This document shows, piece by piece, positions 1 to 5,444 of a DNA stretch of 5,444 nt. A model generated the notes under the pieces. It worked only from the letters and a program-made list of their open reading frames with translations. It was not told where the DNA came from and made no database searches. The stretch spans positions 1-5,444 of the forward strand of contig JAHFQF010000161.1 in NCBI GenBank assembly GCA_023266435.1. The letters run 5' to 3'. Numbering within the stretch: the stretch's first letter is position 1; the number at the start of each line of letters is the position of its first letter. A program made the translations under genes and the position numbers. This stretch comes from Legionellales bacterium (GTDB lineage Bacteria > Pseudomonadota > Gammaproteobacteria > Berkiellales > Berkiellaceae).

Positions 1-162
1 AGCATGTCGGCTTTTAGACTTGATTGCCCTGCCGATGAATTAAAAAGCGGATTATCTAAATTAGAAAAAGATATCAACTCTGGATATATTGGTGAAATAA
101 TCAAAGATTATGAAGGCTTTCTGGGTGATGACAGCATCATCACAGCTGTAAAAGAAGTCTAA
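1..162 (+). CDS. C-terminal fragment of a probable class I SAM-dependent methyltransferase (5' end outside window)
   Basis: Frame 1 is open from the first base to a TAA at 160-162, giving 53 residues of a protein that begins before the window. The fragment has a segment reading FRLDCPADELKSGL, then a charged helix (SKLEKDINSGYIGEI), and ends in SIITAVKEV. A pattern of L..GL..L..D..SG followed by a terminal hydrophobic strand is what I associate with the tails of Methyltransf_11/25-type enzymes, which transfer a methyl group from SAM to unknown substrates. The SAM-binding Rossmann motifs would lie upstream and cannot be seen, so the family call rests on resemblance only. A second reading frame starts 32 bases after the stop, so the gene may have been the upstream member of an operon. 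It may belong to the same mobile region as the minus-strand gene to its right. Confidence 0.4.
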   Translation, partial: SMSAFRLDCPADELKSGLSKLEKDINSGYIGEIIKDYEGFLGDDSIITAVKEV

Positions 163-194
163 AATTTGGTTGTGAGTTAAAGGAAGAACTTTAT

Positions 195-260
195 ATGAGC
201 AAGATCAACATCAACATTCAAGATACGATCCTTTTTTGGCCTGCAGGAGTGAGCTTATAG
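195..260 (+). pseudogene. 21-codon reading frame with good RBS; possible 5' stub of a truncated gene
   Basis: ATG at 195 is preceded by AAAGGA (179-184) with a 10-base gap, a convincing ribosome binding site. The frame begins MSKININIQDTIL and stops with TAG at 258-260 after 21 codons. It starts 32 bases after the stop of the methyltransferase-like gene, as expected for an operon partner. From 218 on, its sequence is antisense to the last codons of the minus-strand AlbA_2-type gene. Well-formed initiation signals followed by such a short product suggest a gene whose body was replaced when the right-hand segment arrived. It could instead be a genuine micropeptide or a chance start. I cannot assign a family from so few residues. 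Confidence 0.3.
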
Positions 261-1789
261 CGTTGATTTCTGCTGCTTGGTTTTTCCTTGATAGTTAATT
301 CAATCAACCCTAGCTCTTTAAGATGAGCCAAAGCGGTGCGTAGGTTTCTACTAAATGACGTATATCCAAAAGCCTGTATGATATCTTGCCTACCTGCCGG
401 GGCGGCAGCGCATAGATTTAATAGGGCGAGCTCTGTTTGAGTGAGGATGGGTAAATTTTCATCTGTGACCCCATCTGTGACCCCATCTGTGACCCCATCT
501 GTGACCCAAATAGGTGTATATGCATTGTCTTCCAAGAACTCGGGATGGATGCTGATTTCCGTCCAAAAACATAACCGGCCTTCATCAGTATAAAAAATGG
601 GAGCAGGGGAGCCATTTGTTTGTAAGGCATTTCTCATCTTTGGTACACCTGTTCCACGCCCTTCAGTGAAGCCAAGTTCTTTTAAAAAATCACCGATACG
701 TCTATTTCGATAACGGCGAGGTTTCATGGTGCCTGCCTTTACATCTTCGCTAGAGATAGAGATATCAGGGCCAGGATGGCTCACAATGGTGATATTGGTT
801 TTTGTGATCCGAACCTCTATAGGCTCACGAATTTCATAACTGCGATGATAAACAGCATTGACCAGTGCTTCTTCTATCGCTCGCATGGGGTAATTGTGGA
901 AACGTCGTGCCCTTGGTTGTTTAGGATTAGGGGACTTCACAGTACGTTCTATAATGAATCTGCTTTCGATATGTCTTAAGGCGGATTTTAATTGGTGATC
1001 GAGCGGTCCTTTAAAATACTCTTCCTCAATCACATCACCTGCTTCGCCCTCTGGAAAGTAAACCACCTCAATTTGAGCATAAGGGAAAATATGATGGGGC
1101 TCATCATTAAAAAAGAGTAAGCCTACATTTCGGGGTTTTAGATATTCATTTCCACCATCGGCTATGGCCATTTGCCGGCATAAATCCTTAAGAGACAAAT
1201 TTCGGGACTCTTCTAACAGATTGCTATCCACTTCTTTTAAAAAAGATTGAACAAGAGGAACTTTGATGTCTTCTAATTCAACATGATGATTAATGCGATC
1301 ATCAAAAGGAATCGCTGTCAGCGTCAATAGCTCCTTGAGGGCGTTCTCTTTTGCGGCAACAGTGGTTGAGAATTTTCTAATAAAATACTCGCGCTCTTTG
1401 TCTTTCCCTAATGTTTTGGGGGCGGTATAAGGTCTTGTTTGGCCGCCAGGTGCCCAAATAACGACAAGATTTTTATTTTGGTATTTTTCTATTGAAATAA
1501 TTGGCGTATAAGACGGTTGAATAAAAGAACAGATACGGACCAATTCTTTTTGGATAGGATCTATTTGAGATAGTTCAATACCTTGTGGTGGCAAGACAGG
1601 CTGCCCATTATGTTCTTCGAGACCAACGATAATATAGCCACCGCCAAAATTATGAAAATCATTGGCAAATGCACAGATCGTGCGCAAGATGGATTCTGGA
1701 TTCCAGTTGGCTTTAAATTCAATGCGATCGGATTCGACAATAGCATTGTTGAGTAAGTCAGATATATTGATTGGCAAATGCACTATCAT
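218..1789 (-). CDS. Schlafen/AlbA_2 domain ATP-binding protein with RecG C-terminal-like module and winged helix
   Basis: This 523-residue protein has three recognisable parts. Residues about 15-155 form an AlbA_2 (Schlafen-like) domain, with ESDRIEFK at the start, FANDFHNFGGGYIIVGLEE in the middle and YFIRKFSTTVAA near the end. Residues about 195-420 match the GHKL-type ATP-binding region that databases label 'ATP-dependent DNA helicase RecG C-terminal-like'. Its signature is EEALVNAVYHRSYE (306-319), followed by RRIGDFLKELGFTEGRGTG (363-381). Residues about 446-520 read as a winged-helix DNA-binding domain. There are no helicase motor motifs, so the RecG label should not be taken as helicase activity. 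Relatives are usually annotated as putative transcriptional regulators and often sit in mobile or defence regions; the biochemical role is unsettled. The linker at 429-443 is VTD repeated four times with G between copies, encoded by a tandem DNA repeat. The ATG at 1789 lies only two bases from the AAAGGA sequence, so a GTG at 1783 (third codon) is a serious alternative start. The gene looks intact and monocistronic. Confidence 0.9.
   Translation of the reverse strand: MIVHLPINISDLLNNAIVESDRIEFKANWNPESILRTICAFANDFHNFGGGYIIVGLEEHNGQPVLPPQGIELSQIDPIQKELVRICSFIQPSYTPIISIEKYQNKNLVVIWAPGGQTRPYTAPKTLGKDKEREYFIRKFSTTVAAKENALKELLTLTAIPFDDRINHHVELEDIKVPLVQSFLKEVDSNLLEESRNLSLKDLCRQMAIADGGNEYLKPRNVGLLFFNDEPHHIFPYAQIEVVYFPEGEAGDVIEEEYFKGPLDHQLKSALRHIESRFIIERTVKSPNPKQPRARRFHNYPMRAIEEALVNAVYHRSYEIREPIEVRITKTNITIVSHPGPDISISSEDVKAGTMKPRRYRNRRIGDFLKELGFTEGRGTGVPKMRNALQTNGSPAPIFYTDEGRLCFWTEISIHPEFLEDNAYTPIWVTDGVTDGVTDGVTDENLPILTQTELALLNLCAAAPAGRQDIIQAFGYTSFSRNLRTALAHLKELGLIELTIKEKPSSRNQRYKLTPAGQKRIVS
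461..508 (-). repeat. Four tandem 12-bp units encoding the VTDG linker
   Basis: On the plus strand the unit ATCTGTGACCCC occurs at 461-472, 473-484 and 485-496, and a fourth copy at 497-508 differs only in its last base. On the coding (minus) strand each unit reads GTC ACA GAT plus a GGG glycine codon, so copies can be gained or lost without changing the frame. Every copy uses the same codons, including at synonymous positions, which points to recent duplication or ongoing slippage rather than selection on the peptide alone. The array sits between the ATP-binding module and the winged helix, where a change in length would move one domain relative to the other. Confidence 0.95.
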
Positions 1790-2003
1790 ATTCCTTTAGC
1801 CTATCTGGGCGAGGACAGTTTACCAGAAATTGCTTTTTGAGACTTGCTAATAGGCGACATTAAATGAACATATTTCCGCAGAAAGAGGCGGGACGTATTT
1901 GGGAAGATCAGGGCTGCTTTCCTATGCTTTCCCATGCTTTTTGTAGTGAGCGAGCAAGCATTTTTTTGTTAATAATCAATAAGTTAAATACTAAGTTGGC
2001 TTT
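1790..2003. other. Intergenic segment between the AlbA_2-type gene and the tRNA-Lys fragment
   Basis: This stretch should hold the promoter of the minus-strand gene, but I see no convincing -35/-10 pair; TAAACT on the minus strand (about 1818-1823) is only a weak -10 candidate. Two 10-bp direct repeats, CTTTCCTATG (1917-1926) and CTTTCCCATG (1927-1936), differ at one position and are followed by CTTT. They lie about 70 bases from the presumed attachment core. The remainder is AT-rich near 1960-2000, with no open frame that has a ribosome binding site. Confidence 0.4.
1792..1797 (-). promoter_or_regulatory. Ribosome binding site that argues for a GTG start of the AlbA_2-type gene
   Basis: Read on the minus strand, AAAGGA ends two bases before the ATG at 1789-1787, too close for normal initiation. 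The GTG at 1783-1781 lies eight bases downstream of it, an ideal distance, and would remove only the first two residues. The TTG at codon 5 would be 14 bases away, which is less likely. The domain content is not affected by this choice. Confidence 0.5.
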
Positions 2004-2048
2004 CTTTTAATCCATTGGTCGATGGTTCGAATCCATCACGGCCCACCA
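2004..2048 (+). other. tRNA-Lys(UUU) 3' half; candidate integration (att) core
   Basis: The segment matches a tRNA from the anticodon loop onward. It shows the loop CTTTTAA with anticodon TTT (2004-2010), the 3' anticodon strand TCCAT (2011-2015), the variable loop TGGTC (2016-2020), and a perfect T arm GATGG-TTCGAAT-CCATC (2021-2037). These are followed by the 3' acceptor strand ACGGCCC (2038-2044), discriminator A and CCA (2046-2048). It closely resembles the same half of E. coli tRNA-Lys. The 5' half is absent: the bases before 2004 cannot pair with TCCAT (ATGGA would be needed), and no GGGCCGT acceptor strand is present. Similarity that begins exactly at the anticodon loop is typical of tyrosine-integrase crossover sites. 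In the usual arrangement the element lies 5' of such a displaced fragment (here to the left), with an intact tRNA-Lys at its far end. The fragment should not be a functional tRNA. Confidence 0.85.
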
Positions 2049-2334
2049 AAAATCTCAATATCCGCGAATCACAGTTTTTTGCGCTCTCCAGGCGGCTAGA
2101 AAGTACCATTTTTTTAAATCAAGAAGCGTATTTTCTAACTAACCTTTTTGAAAAAGCGCTCATCTATCCCTAACAATTGTATGGCAGACTCGGCGTCCAG
2201 GGCTGTCTTTTAGATGTCTTGATAACTCTACCCCCTTTGGTGTTCCGAGATGACACATTATCAGCTACTTACTTAAACCGCGAACCCCCTGGTTTGATTT
2301 CGTGAAAGCGCACTGGTAGCATTCTGGCGATTTA
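2049..2334. other. Intergenic segment right of the tRNA-Lys fragment
   Basis: About 285 bases without a gene I can support. If the tRNA fragment is an att scar, this is where the former flank of the tRNA gene begins. It holds T-runs (2075-2080 and about 2110-2115) but no clear hairpin in front of them. A TTGAAA at 2148 with TAACAA 17 bases on is a poor promoter candidate. The better candidate lies at 2294-2322 and is listed separately. Confidence 0.4.
2294..2322 (+). promoter_or_regulatory. Candidate sigma70 promoter with extended -10 for the two-helix membrane protein
   Basis: TTGATT (2294-2299) is followed after 17 bases by TAGCAT (2317-2322), and the bases TGG just before it form an extended -10 (TGn). 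Each hexamer matches four of six consensus bases. Transcription would start near 2329, placing the AAGGA sequence at 2340 in the leader and favouring translation from 2353. Confidence 0.4.
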
Positions 2335-2339
2335 ATGAT

Positions 2340-2344
2340 AAGGA
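2340..2344 (+). promoter_or_regulatory. Shine-Dalgarno AAGGA selecting the ATG at 2353
   Basis: Three in-frame ATGs lie at 2335, 2344 and 2353. AAGGA at 2340-2344 is eight bases from the third, while the first has no purine-rich sequence ahead of it and the second overlaps the motif. The third is therefore the most likely start. Confidence 0.55.
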
Positions 2345-2352
2345 TGAAAATA

Positions 2353-3609
2353 ATGCCAGGACGCCCAACTTCTCATTTTGGATGGCTCGAAGTAGCTAAT
2401 CAAGCTAAAACAGCGGCTTCTAGCGCATTGCATCGGATGTCGTGGGTGACTCATCAGGCGCGTCAGATTATTCATGCTCATCCTGTTTTGAGTATGACAC
2501 TCCTATCTTTTGCATTATTTGAGATGGTGGAAGCGGCTGCAGCAATGCCCATAGTCTATGAGGCGGAGCATTTATTAAGAGATTCGACCGGAGATGTCGC
2601 AAGTAAGTGTCATTGGCGTGATAGCTCTCTTCCGCAATGTGATACTTATGGTATCTACGGAGTGATCGCAACAGCGGCTACTAAAATACAATATTTAGGT
2701 CAATTATATAATCAATGGGCAGGTTCACGAGCCTTATACGATGAAAATTCGGATTGTATGACCAATCCTTGTTATACTGATTTAGAAATGAGCCAAATTT
2801 ATGGCAATTGTATTCAATCTGTCATGGTCAGTGTATATTTGGCAGTTTTAAATAGAGGAAATGCTGGTCCTGTTTTTCGTAATGTTACTGGGCTTGATTG
2901 CGTTGTCACAATACCGGATTGGCGGATTCCTGAGAATGATGGCCATATGAGCTATAGAGTCTTAGTTGCTGTGCTTCAGATTATCGCGCCCAGCGTCAAT
3001 GATAACCTCTGTGACACGTATGAGACGGAAATGTTAGCCCAAGCAAATGCTTGTCAAGCACAAGCGCAAGCGCTTGCAACAAAGGATGATAATGATCCAA
3101 GAAAGTTTTTACCGTTATTGGCATTGTTAGGAATCATTCCGGTTGTGGCGGGGATGGTAATATATTATCGTCGAAAACAGCAAGCGCAATCTGCTATCGA
3201 TGTTGGTACGTCAACGGTGACACAAGAAACACCCGAGACCCAGACTGAGATGCCTCCTGCAGGCGGGGTAACACAGACTGCAATTGTAATGGTGCCACCA
3301 AGGCCGATCGTAGTAACAGATATGACAGCCAGAGATGCTCCAGCAAGAGAAATAATATTCAGGCAGCCGCCGGTAAGACAAGCATTAGAAGAGCGTGTTG
3401 TCGCAGAAGTGTCTTGCTGTGGGTTTTTTCCCAGCGAGTCGAGCCAGGTAATTCGGCGAGAGGAGGTTGTCACGGTGGAGCGAACTGTAACAATTGTGTC
3501 TCAAATACCAGAGTGGCAGGAAAGACCGACCCTTTTCATTGAGCCTGTTGGTGAGAGCGAATTGGATGAACCAATGTATCATCCACAGCGTCTTGTTCGG
3601 CGCCGTTAG
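2353..3609 (+). CDS. Unrecognised two-helix membrane protein with cysteine-rich external region
   Basis: I do not recognise a family. From ATG 2353 the protein has 418 residues; starting at 2335 would add six. A basic N-terminus (1-44) precedes a hydrophobic segment at about 45-64 (VLSMTLLSFALFEMVEAAAA). Residues 65-250 are hydrophilic and contain eight cysteines (86, 96, 135, 140, 153, 183, 220, 234), an even number consistent with disulfides in the periplasm. A second clear membrane helix at about 252-272 (FLPLLALLGIIPVVAGMVIYY) is followed by RRK. The charge pattern predicts N-in, C-in, with the cysteine-rich domain outside. The tail of about 145 residues contains proline-rich pieces (PPRPIVV, RQPPVRQ), a CC pair (355-356) and a basic end (RLVRRR). 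A QAQAQA stretch lies just before helix 2. The first helix could be a signal peptide after a long basic leader, which would put only helix 2 in the membrane. An envelope protein or a secreted host-directed factor are both conceivable; neither is shown. Confidence 0.75.
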   Translation: MPGRPTSHFGWLEVANQAKTAASSALHRMSWVTHQARQIIHAHPVLSMTLLSFALFEMVEAAAAMPIVYEAEHLLRDSTGDVASKCHWRDSSLPQCDTYGIYGVIATAATKIQYLGQLYNQWAGSRALYDENSDCMTNPCYTDLEMSQIYGNCIQSVMVSVYLAVLNRGNAGPVFRNVTGLDCVVTIPDWRIPENDGHMSYRVLVAVLQIIAPSVNDNLCDTYETEMLAQANACQAQAQALATKDDNDPRKFLPLLALLGIIPVVAGMVIYYRRKQQAQSAIDVGTSTVTQETPETQTEMPPAGGVTQTAIVMVPPRPIVVTDMTARDAPAREIIFRQPPVRQALEERVVAEVSCCGFFPSESSQVIRREEVVTVERTVTIVSQIPEWQERPTLFIEPVGESELDEPMYHPQRLVRRR

Positions 3610-3880
3610 AGATAGGATATTGGTGGGCGCCAGGCTCAAATGCGATACTTGAAAAAGCAAAATACTCTTAGATGGAGTCTATTTCAATCCAAGAATGAGC
3701 CTGGGGGGTGGGTGTTAGCTTGCTTTTGGGGATAAAAGTAAAGGGAGCTCAACCTAAATATTTTAATAAAATCAAATGGTTATTCTCTAAAAGTTCGGCT
3801 TTTAATCTATTAGTTGATGGCTTGAGATATCATTCAGGAAAACCCTCTTTATGCATTGCCCCCGGCATATAGTTATCTTT
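3610..3880. other. Intergenic segment with nested hairpin and no classical terminator
   Basis: The first 95 bases hold the large inverted repeat described separately. A smaller hairpin, TAAAAG-TTCGG-CTTTTA (3788-3804), has a UUCG-like loop but only AT-rich pairs and no T-tract after it. I see no strong Rho-independent terminator for the preceding gene. A 31-codon frame at 3640-3735 lacks a ribosome binding site and is not called. The segment ends at the promoter at 3881. Confidence 0.45.
3630..3704 (+). other. Nested inverted repeat, potential structured RNA after the membrane-protein gene
   Basis: CCAGGCTCA (3630-3638) and TGAGCCTGG (3696-3704) are perfect 9-bp complements. Inside them, TTGAAA (3649-3654) pairs with TTTCAA (3682-3687), and ACTC (3664-3667) pairs with GAGT (3675-3678). 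All three pairs nest in the same order, so the transcript could fold into one long interrupted stem. A run of Gs follows instead of Ts, so it is not a standard intrinsic terminator. It could protect the mRNA 3' end or be a small RNA; chance is not excluded for the inner short stems. Confidence 0.45.
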
Positions 3881-3910
3881 TTGACTATTTGGGGCTAAGA
3901 GGGATATAAT
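3881..3910 (+). promoter_or_regulatory. Strong sigma70 promoter for the 407-residue protein gene
   Basis: TTGACT (3881-3886, five of six consensus bases) and TATAAT (3905-3910, perfect) are separated by 18 bases. Transcription would begin around 3917, leaving a leader of roughly 29 bases before ATG 3946. No purine-rich Shine-Dalgarno sequence is visible in that leader, so translation may depend on an unstructured leader. Confidence 0.75.
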
Positions 3911-3945
3911 GGTGCCAAACTTTCGATACTCGGCCACTAGACTTT

Positions 3946-5169
3946 ATGCCTTTAGATCCTACTCAAAAAAAGAAGATTGCGTCTGAAAGGACTCGGCGGG
4001 TTAAATTATTTTTGCAGTTGTGTAGCATTCAATGGTTACACGGTTCGAATTCACGTGTCTTAGAAGACATATTGAGTACTGTTCCACAGCCTGCATTAGT
4101 ACCTACAGGTGAAATGCTTGATCAGATTGGTTCATTGCCCAATGCAGGTTCATTAAATAATGGAATTAATCATCGAAATGGCATCAATAAAGAATGTTTA
4201 TCGGGGGTATCTCCCTCTAACTACGAAATCGCCTTCAATTATGCGAAGAGAGATGTAGAAAAACAATTTGCCACATTTGATATCTATGCGCATGATATGG
4301 TGATTCAACAAATCCCACAGTTACAACACTTGGATGCGGCACATTCCTATCAACCCTATGCAAAAGCGATCTCACGGTTCTTGAGATATCGGGCAGCAAA
4401 AGTCTCCTTACCTGCATTGTTACATTTGCAAAAAAAATTACTTGATCGGAGCAGGGGTGGCTTATTTTCTGTCATGTTGAGAAATTTTTGGAAGCAGCGA
4501 AAAGAGAGGACCGGGATTGGCTTATTGCACCTCGGGAAATTATTTTTTTATGGATGTTATAAATATACACAGAGGATTTGGTTGCGCTATCCGCTTTGCA
4601 TCGATGATAATGAAGAAAAATTACTCATTCATTATGCGGAAAAGACTATGCAGCCAAGTGTGGCGTCTTCGTGGTCTGCAGAAAAGAAAGCTGAGTGTAC
4701 GCATGCTTATCCTATAGTCTGGGCAACAAACAAAGTAGAATCTCCCGGTGCTGTATTGCCAGTAGGCTACCCAGATACGTTTCACGCTGTTTATGGTATT
4801 GAAATAGCGCGCAAAGGTGTTATGCCGTTAGGAAATGACGGAATTAATTTCGCTTTTACCAATAAAGAGAATGTGACAAGGCTTCGCGAGCGTTTACTGA
4901 GTGCTGGTGTTCAGAATGTGACTGTACTGTCATTTGAAGTATTTGAGTTGGTGGCTAAGCGAAATCTTGCGGTTAGCACAGACAAAGAGTTTCTCGCCCA
5001 CACTAGTTGTTATTGGGATTTCTGTGGGGCTCAATTTTGTCAAAGAGGCCAGGTCCATGCTGGTAATGCTGCAGACTCTTATCACACGCGCTGGACTAAA
5101 AATGCGATTAAAAAATTGTTAGATAATCATGAGCCCAATACAGCTACAGCCAACAAATTAACTTGGTAA
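3946..5169 (+). CDS. Unrecognised basic soluble protein, 407 residues
   Basis: I do not recognise a family. The ATG at 3946 is the first start after an in-frame TAA (3907-3909), and no alternative start lies between, so the start is well supported although no Shine-Dalgarno is seen. The protein is rich in lysine and arginine (KKKIASERTRRVK at 8-20, KQRKER at 183-188) and has no signal peptide or clear transmembrane helix; LLHLGKLFFYGCY (193-205) is the most hydrophobic part. Residues about 270-335 look like a compact alpha/beta fold (YGIEIARKGVMPLG, then a helix RLRERLLSA, then the strand VQNVTVLSF). Near the C-terminus H352, C355, C360, C365 and H371 cluster and could bind metal. A low-complexity N/G stretch occurs at about 65-82. 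The gene has its own strong promoter and is followed after 40 bases by a membrane-protein gene, probably co-transcribed. A cytosolic or secreted role cannot be decided. Confidence 0.75.
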   Translation: MPLDPTQKKKIASERTRRVKLFLQLCSIQWLHGSNSRVLEDILSTVPQPALVPTGEMLDQIGSLPNAGSLNNGINHRNGINKECLSGVSPSNYEIAFNYAKRDVEKQFATFDIYAHDMVIQQIPQLQHLDAAHSYQPYAKAISRFLRYRAAKVSLPALLHLQKKLLDRSRGGLFSVMLRNFWKQRKERTGIGLLHLGKLFFYGCYKYTQRIWLRYPLCIDDNEEKLLIHYAEKTMQPSVASSWSAEKKAECTHAYPIVWATNKVESPGAVLPVGYPDTFHAVYGIEIARKGVMPLGNDGINFAFTNKENVTRLRERLLSAGVQNVTVLSFEVFELVAKRNLAVSTDKEFLAHTSCYWDFCGAQFCQRGQVHAGNAADSYHTRWTKNAIKKLLDNHEPNTATANKLTW

Positions 5170-5209
5170 TTGTTCATATGCTCCGTTTTAAAGGGTTCAT
5201 TGTATATTT

Positions 5210-5444
5210 ATGAAAACACACAAAATAACAGATGCATCATTACGGTTCTTGCAACCTATTTTATTTGCGCCAGCACTGGTTATAGGCGCTATCTTGAAAA
5301 TGGCTTATTTCATTCGAAAAAAAGTGAGGCCATCTCATAAAAAAGAGGCTGCTATCTCGCTTGATAATCGCTTGCTGCAGTATGGCGGCTATGGGCTGTT
5401 GAAATGGCTTGGTGTATCCGTGTTGACAGTAATAGTCGGGATAG
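5210..5444 (+). CDS. Unrecognised membrane protein, N-terminal part (continues past window end)
   Basis: ATG at 5210 opens a frame of 78 codons that is still open at the window end. It is the first ATG after an in-frame TAA at 5189-5191. A polar N-terminus (MKTHKITDASLR) precedes a hydrophobic helix at about 13-36 (FLQPILFAPALVIGAILKMAYFI). A basic stretch follows (RKKVRPSHKK), then a second hydrophobic segment begins near residue 62 (LLKWLGVSVLTVIVGI). The charge pattern places the region between the helices in the cytoplasm. The only purine-rich sequence, AAAGGG at 5190-5195, is 14 bases from the ATG, longer than usual. The 40-base gap to the previous gene, without a visible terminator, suggests an operon. 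I cannot name a family from this fragment. Confidence 0.65.
   Translation, partial: MKTHKITDASLRFLQPILFAPALVIGAILKMAYFIRKKVRPSHKKEAAISLDNRLLQYGGYGLLKWLGVSVLTVIVGI

Noticed and set aside
461..508. Possible CRISPR array
   Set aside because: The units are 12 bp and contiguous with no spacers, and they translate in frame inside a good gene.
418..630. Minus-strand frame encoding a GSQM repeat
   Set aside because: It is the same tandem repeat read in another frame of the AlbA_2-type gene, with no start signals or family of its own.
218..1789. RecG helicase
   Set aside because: No helicase motor motifs are present; only the C-terminal-like ATP-binding module that gives this family its misleading label is seen.
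1974..2048. Complete functional tRNA-Lys
   Set aside because: The upstream bases give no acceptor 5' strand, no D arm and no partner for the anticodon 3' strand TCCAT.
3066..3077. Perfect 12-bp palindrome GCAAGCGCTTGC
   Set aside because: It falls inside the Gln/Ala-rich coding stretch, where repeated CAAGC words arise from the codons; no second copy or operator context is seen.
3165..3660. Antisense frames overlapping the end of the two-helix membrane protein gene
   Set aside because: They lie opposite a well-supported gene, have no recognisable domain, and appear to be products of its codon usage.
3703..3731. G-rich tract that might form a quadruplex
   Set aside because: The first two G-triplets have no loop between them and the last run is 15 bases away, so a stable G3 quadruplex is unlikely.
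3640..3735. 31-codon frame within the 336-bp gap
   Set aside because: No ribosome binding site precedes it, and it lies over the nested inverted repeat.

Overview
The window looks like a junction between a mobile island and its flank in a gammaproteobacterium of moderately low GC. Evidence for the organism is indirect. A tRNA-Lys 3' half resembles the enterobacterial gene closely, the promoters are sigma70-type, and several proteins match no family I recognise. The mix recalls host-associated gammaproteobacteria such as Legionellales, but that placement is a guess.

Left part (1-2003): the 3' end of a gene whose product resembles the tail of a class I SAM-dependent methyltransferase is followed by a 21-codon reading frame with a good ribosome binding site. 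This short frame may be the stub of an interrupted gene. Facing them on the minus strand is a 523-residue protein of the Schlafen/AlbA_2 plus RecG-C-terminal-like family with a C-terminal winged helix. Its linker is encoded by four tandem, essentially identical 12-bp units (VTDG). At 2004-2048 lies the 3' half of a tRNA-Lys gene, from anticodon loop to CCA, with no 5' half. This is the typical scar of integrase-mediated insertion into a tRNA gene. Given its orientation, the element should lie to its left and the older flank to its right.

Right part (2049-5444): three plus-strand genes that I do not recognise. The first encodes a two-helix membrane protein with eight cysteines in its predicted periplasmic region and a long proline-containing cytoplasmic tail. 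Downstream of it is a 336-bp gap holding a nested inverted repeat and then a near-consensus sigma70 promoter. That promoter drives a basic soluble 407-residue protein from a short leader without a visible Shine-Dalgarno sequence. Forty bases further on, a hydrophobic protein begins and runs off the window.

How the genes may work together: the AlbA_2-type protein is probably accessory cargo (regulation or defence) carried near the element's distal end. The right-hand genes may form an envelope-associated set, but nothing in the sequence proves a shared pathway. The most distinctive signals are the tRNA-Lys att scar and the perfect in-frame repeat in the AlbA_2 protein.
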